A stretch of 64,000 nt of DNA, taken from assembly GCF_003031405.1 (NCBI RefSeq), contig NZ_CP020469.1, positions 744,001 to 808,000 of the forward strand, read 5' to 3'. This stretch comes from Halomonas sp. 'Soap Lake #6' (lineage in GTDB: Bacteria > Pseudomonadota > Gammaproteobacteria > Pseudomonadales > Halomonadaceae). Below, piece after piece: positions 60,778 through 64,000 of the stretch. Both the position numbers and the translations under genes were made by a program. Below the pieces are notes generated by a model. It did not search any database. It saw nothing but the letters and a program-made list of their open reading frames with translations, and had not been told where the DNA came from. The number at the start of each line of letters is the position of its first letter. Within the stretch, counting starts at the first letter, position 1.

Positions 60778-61956
60778 CTACTCCTCATCCTCTTCGCCCA
60801 TAAAGCCTAAGCTTCCAGAATTGATTAACTGAGTGATGAGTTCTGCTGCACCGCTGAGTTCCAGTACGTCGGCTCGCATGGGGGTAGTGTCAGCGAGGCG
60901 CTTAGCCAGCTCCTCCGAGCAGTGGTGACCATCGCCATCGACAAACAGCGTGGTGCCGCTTGTATCGCTACGCCATGCAAAGCGAGAACCCGGCATTTGA
61001 AACAGTGGCTCGCCGGCGTGTAGTTGCGCAACAAGGTCCTGCTCGCTCATAGGGTGCTCCAGAGGAATCACCTGATCGATATATTTAGGCTGAGTCATGA
61101 CGCGCCCAAACCATTGAGCAATTTGCTCTGGCTTATCGAGGGTTTCCAGGATGAGCTGACGCATCCGCTCTACAGCGGCGTCATCCAGCTCACCCATTTG
61201 GCTTGCAGGCGCCATGCCTGCATCGCTGTAGCGCTGAGAGGCTGGCAACTGCTCGCCAAGGTAGTCAGCATAAGAGGTAATGGACTCATCTGCTGACGGT
61301 GCGCGAAAGCCAACTGATATTGTCATACAGTCGTCAGTTTGGCTGACACCATGGTGTGCCCAACCCGGAGGAAGATAGAGCATGTCGCCGGGCGCCAGAG
61401 TCCAGTCTGAGTCGGCTTCAATCTCGAAGGTTTCAAGAATGCGTAAGTCGATTCCTTGAAGGATTGGGGAGTCGTCGGACTGCTTGCCACCTAACTGCCA
61501 GCGACGTTGGCCGCTAGACTGGAGTAGGAAAACGTCATACTGATCAATGTGCGGGCCGACACTGCCACCGGGCGGCGCATAGCTGATCATGATGTCGTCA
61601 AGGCGCCAGCGGGGCAGAAAATCAAACTCATCCATTAATGCAGCAATGGAAGGTACATAGTGGTCTACCGCTTGTACCAACAGACTCCAGTTGCCTTCAG
61701 GAAGCCGCTCAAAGGTGGCGTCGTCAAATGGTCCATGGGATACCTGCCAAGGGCCGTCTGCGCCTTTTTCTTCGACGAGTCTGGCCTCGACGCCGGGTTC
61801 ACAGGCCAGCCCTGCTAGCTCATCAGGGTCGATGGGGCTGATGTACTCGGGGATAGCGCCACGAATCAGTAGCGGTTTCTGTTGCCAGTAGTGGGCCAGG
61901 AACTCTTCGGGCGTTAAGTCGCCCAGCAACGTTAATGGCTTATTTTGTTGGCTCAT
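60778..61956 (-). CDS. roxA: ribosomal protein uL16 arginine hydroxylase (JmjC/cupin)
   Basis: 2-Oxoglutarate/Fe(II) oxygenase of 392 residues like E. coli RoxA (YcfD), which hydroxylates an arginine of ribosomal protein L16. After the LLGDLTPEEFLAHYWQQKPLLI start, the metal-binding HxD pair is His136/Asp138 in GPHIDQYDVFLL, and the distal His is in LPPGWAHHGVSQ near 195. A winged-helix-like C-terminal domain follows. The length is slightly above the E. coli protein (373). It lies 44 bases after purB and 5 bases before the GNAT gene. Confidence 0.93.
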   Translation of the reverse strand: MSQQNKPLTLLGDLTPEEFLAHYWQQKPLLIRGAIPEYISPIDPDELAGLACEPGVEARLVEEKGADGPWQVSHGPFDDATFERLPEGNWSLLVQAVDHYVPSIAALMDEFDFLPRWRLDDIMISYAPPGGSVGPHIDQYDVFLLQSSGQRRWQLGGKQSDDSPILQGIDLRILETFEIEADSDWTLAPGDMLYLPPGWAHHGVSQTDDCMTISVGFRAPSADESITSYADYLGEQLPASQRYSDAGMAPASQMGELDDAAVERMRQLILETLDKPEQIAQWFGRVMTQPKYIDQVIPLEHPMSEQDLVAQLHAGEPLFQMPGSRFAWRSDTSGTTLFVDGDGHHCSEELAKRLADTTPMRADVLELSGAAELITQLINSGSLGFMGEEDEE

Positions 61957-62000
61957 GGCGGTATCCTAGATAGGTGAACGCGGCGCTATTAAAAAGGAAA

Positions 62001-64000
<2,000 letters not shown>

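Overview
The window looks like chromosomal DNA of a halomonad (Gammaproteobacteria, Halomonadaceae; Halomonas/Vreelandella type). This is judged from protein resemblance, moderate GC, Pseudomonas-like versions of the TCA, GlcNAc-PTS and glucose-ABC genes, and a choline-sulfate/betaine cluster typical of a moderate halophile. I see no prophage, insertion sequence, CRISPR array or rRNA operon. The genus is an inference, because no database search was possible.

Layout. 1-1513: 3' part of gltX, then a tRNA-Ala(GGC)/tRNA-Glu(TTC) unit with its own promoter and terminator. 1514-2401: an unusually long gene-free stretch with a small cluster of DnaA-box-like 9-mers. 2402-15934: the central-carbon block, with gltA diverging from sdhCDAB-sucAB-lpdA-sucCD; both sides have recognisable sigma70-type promoters. 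16071-18011: rnb on the minus strand. 18207-29773: a complete GlcNAc/chitin-oligosaccharide route (nagR, nagA, a SIS-type glucosamine-6-P deaminase, a IIA-HPr-EI fusion, a IIC-IIB-IIB permease, an OprD/chitoporin-type porin and a periplasmic GH20 hexosaminidase). nagR is preceded by five 11-bp phased repeats overlapping its promoter. 29952-37552: a Cof-type HAD phosphatase, an OmpR/EnvZ-type two-component system and a gtsABCD-like glucose/mannose ABC importer.

37705-42128: BCCT transporter, choline sulfatase and a divergent LysR regulator, feeding choline into the osmoprotectant pathway. 42125-45754: ycjF-ycjX stress pair, a 63-aa membrane protein and a YeaD-like mutarotase. 45941-50883: GlsB/YeaQ protein, a large DUF1266-like repeat protein of unknown function, an NlpC/P60 lipoprotein and an MFS exporter. 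50907-56340: nikABCDE nickel importer divergent from nikR, with an exact NikR operator between them. 56444-60317: SlyD-like FKBP isomerase, a 93-aa membrane protein, SlyB-like lipoprotein and isocitrate lyase. 60353-64000: hflD-purB-roxA-GNAT on the minus strand, with hflD cut by the window end.

How it works together. The chitoporin and hexosaminidase bring in chitin oligomers and release GlcNAc. NagE/NagF phosphorylate it, and NagA and the SIS deaminase convert it to fructose-6-P. The Gts transporter brings in glucose. The carbon then passes through the gltA/sdh/suc TCA block, with aceA providing the glyoxylate bypass. Points most worth a second look: the phased repeat array at nagR, the second NagE IIB domain lacking its cysteine, the duplicated lipoyl domain of SucB, the leader structures before sdhC, sucA and the response regulator, the DnaA-box cluster, and the DUF1266-like repeat protein.
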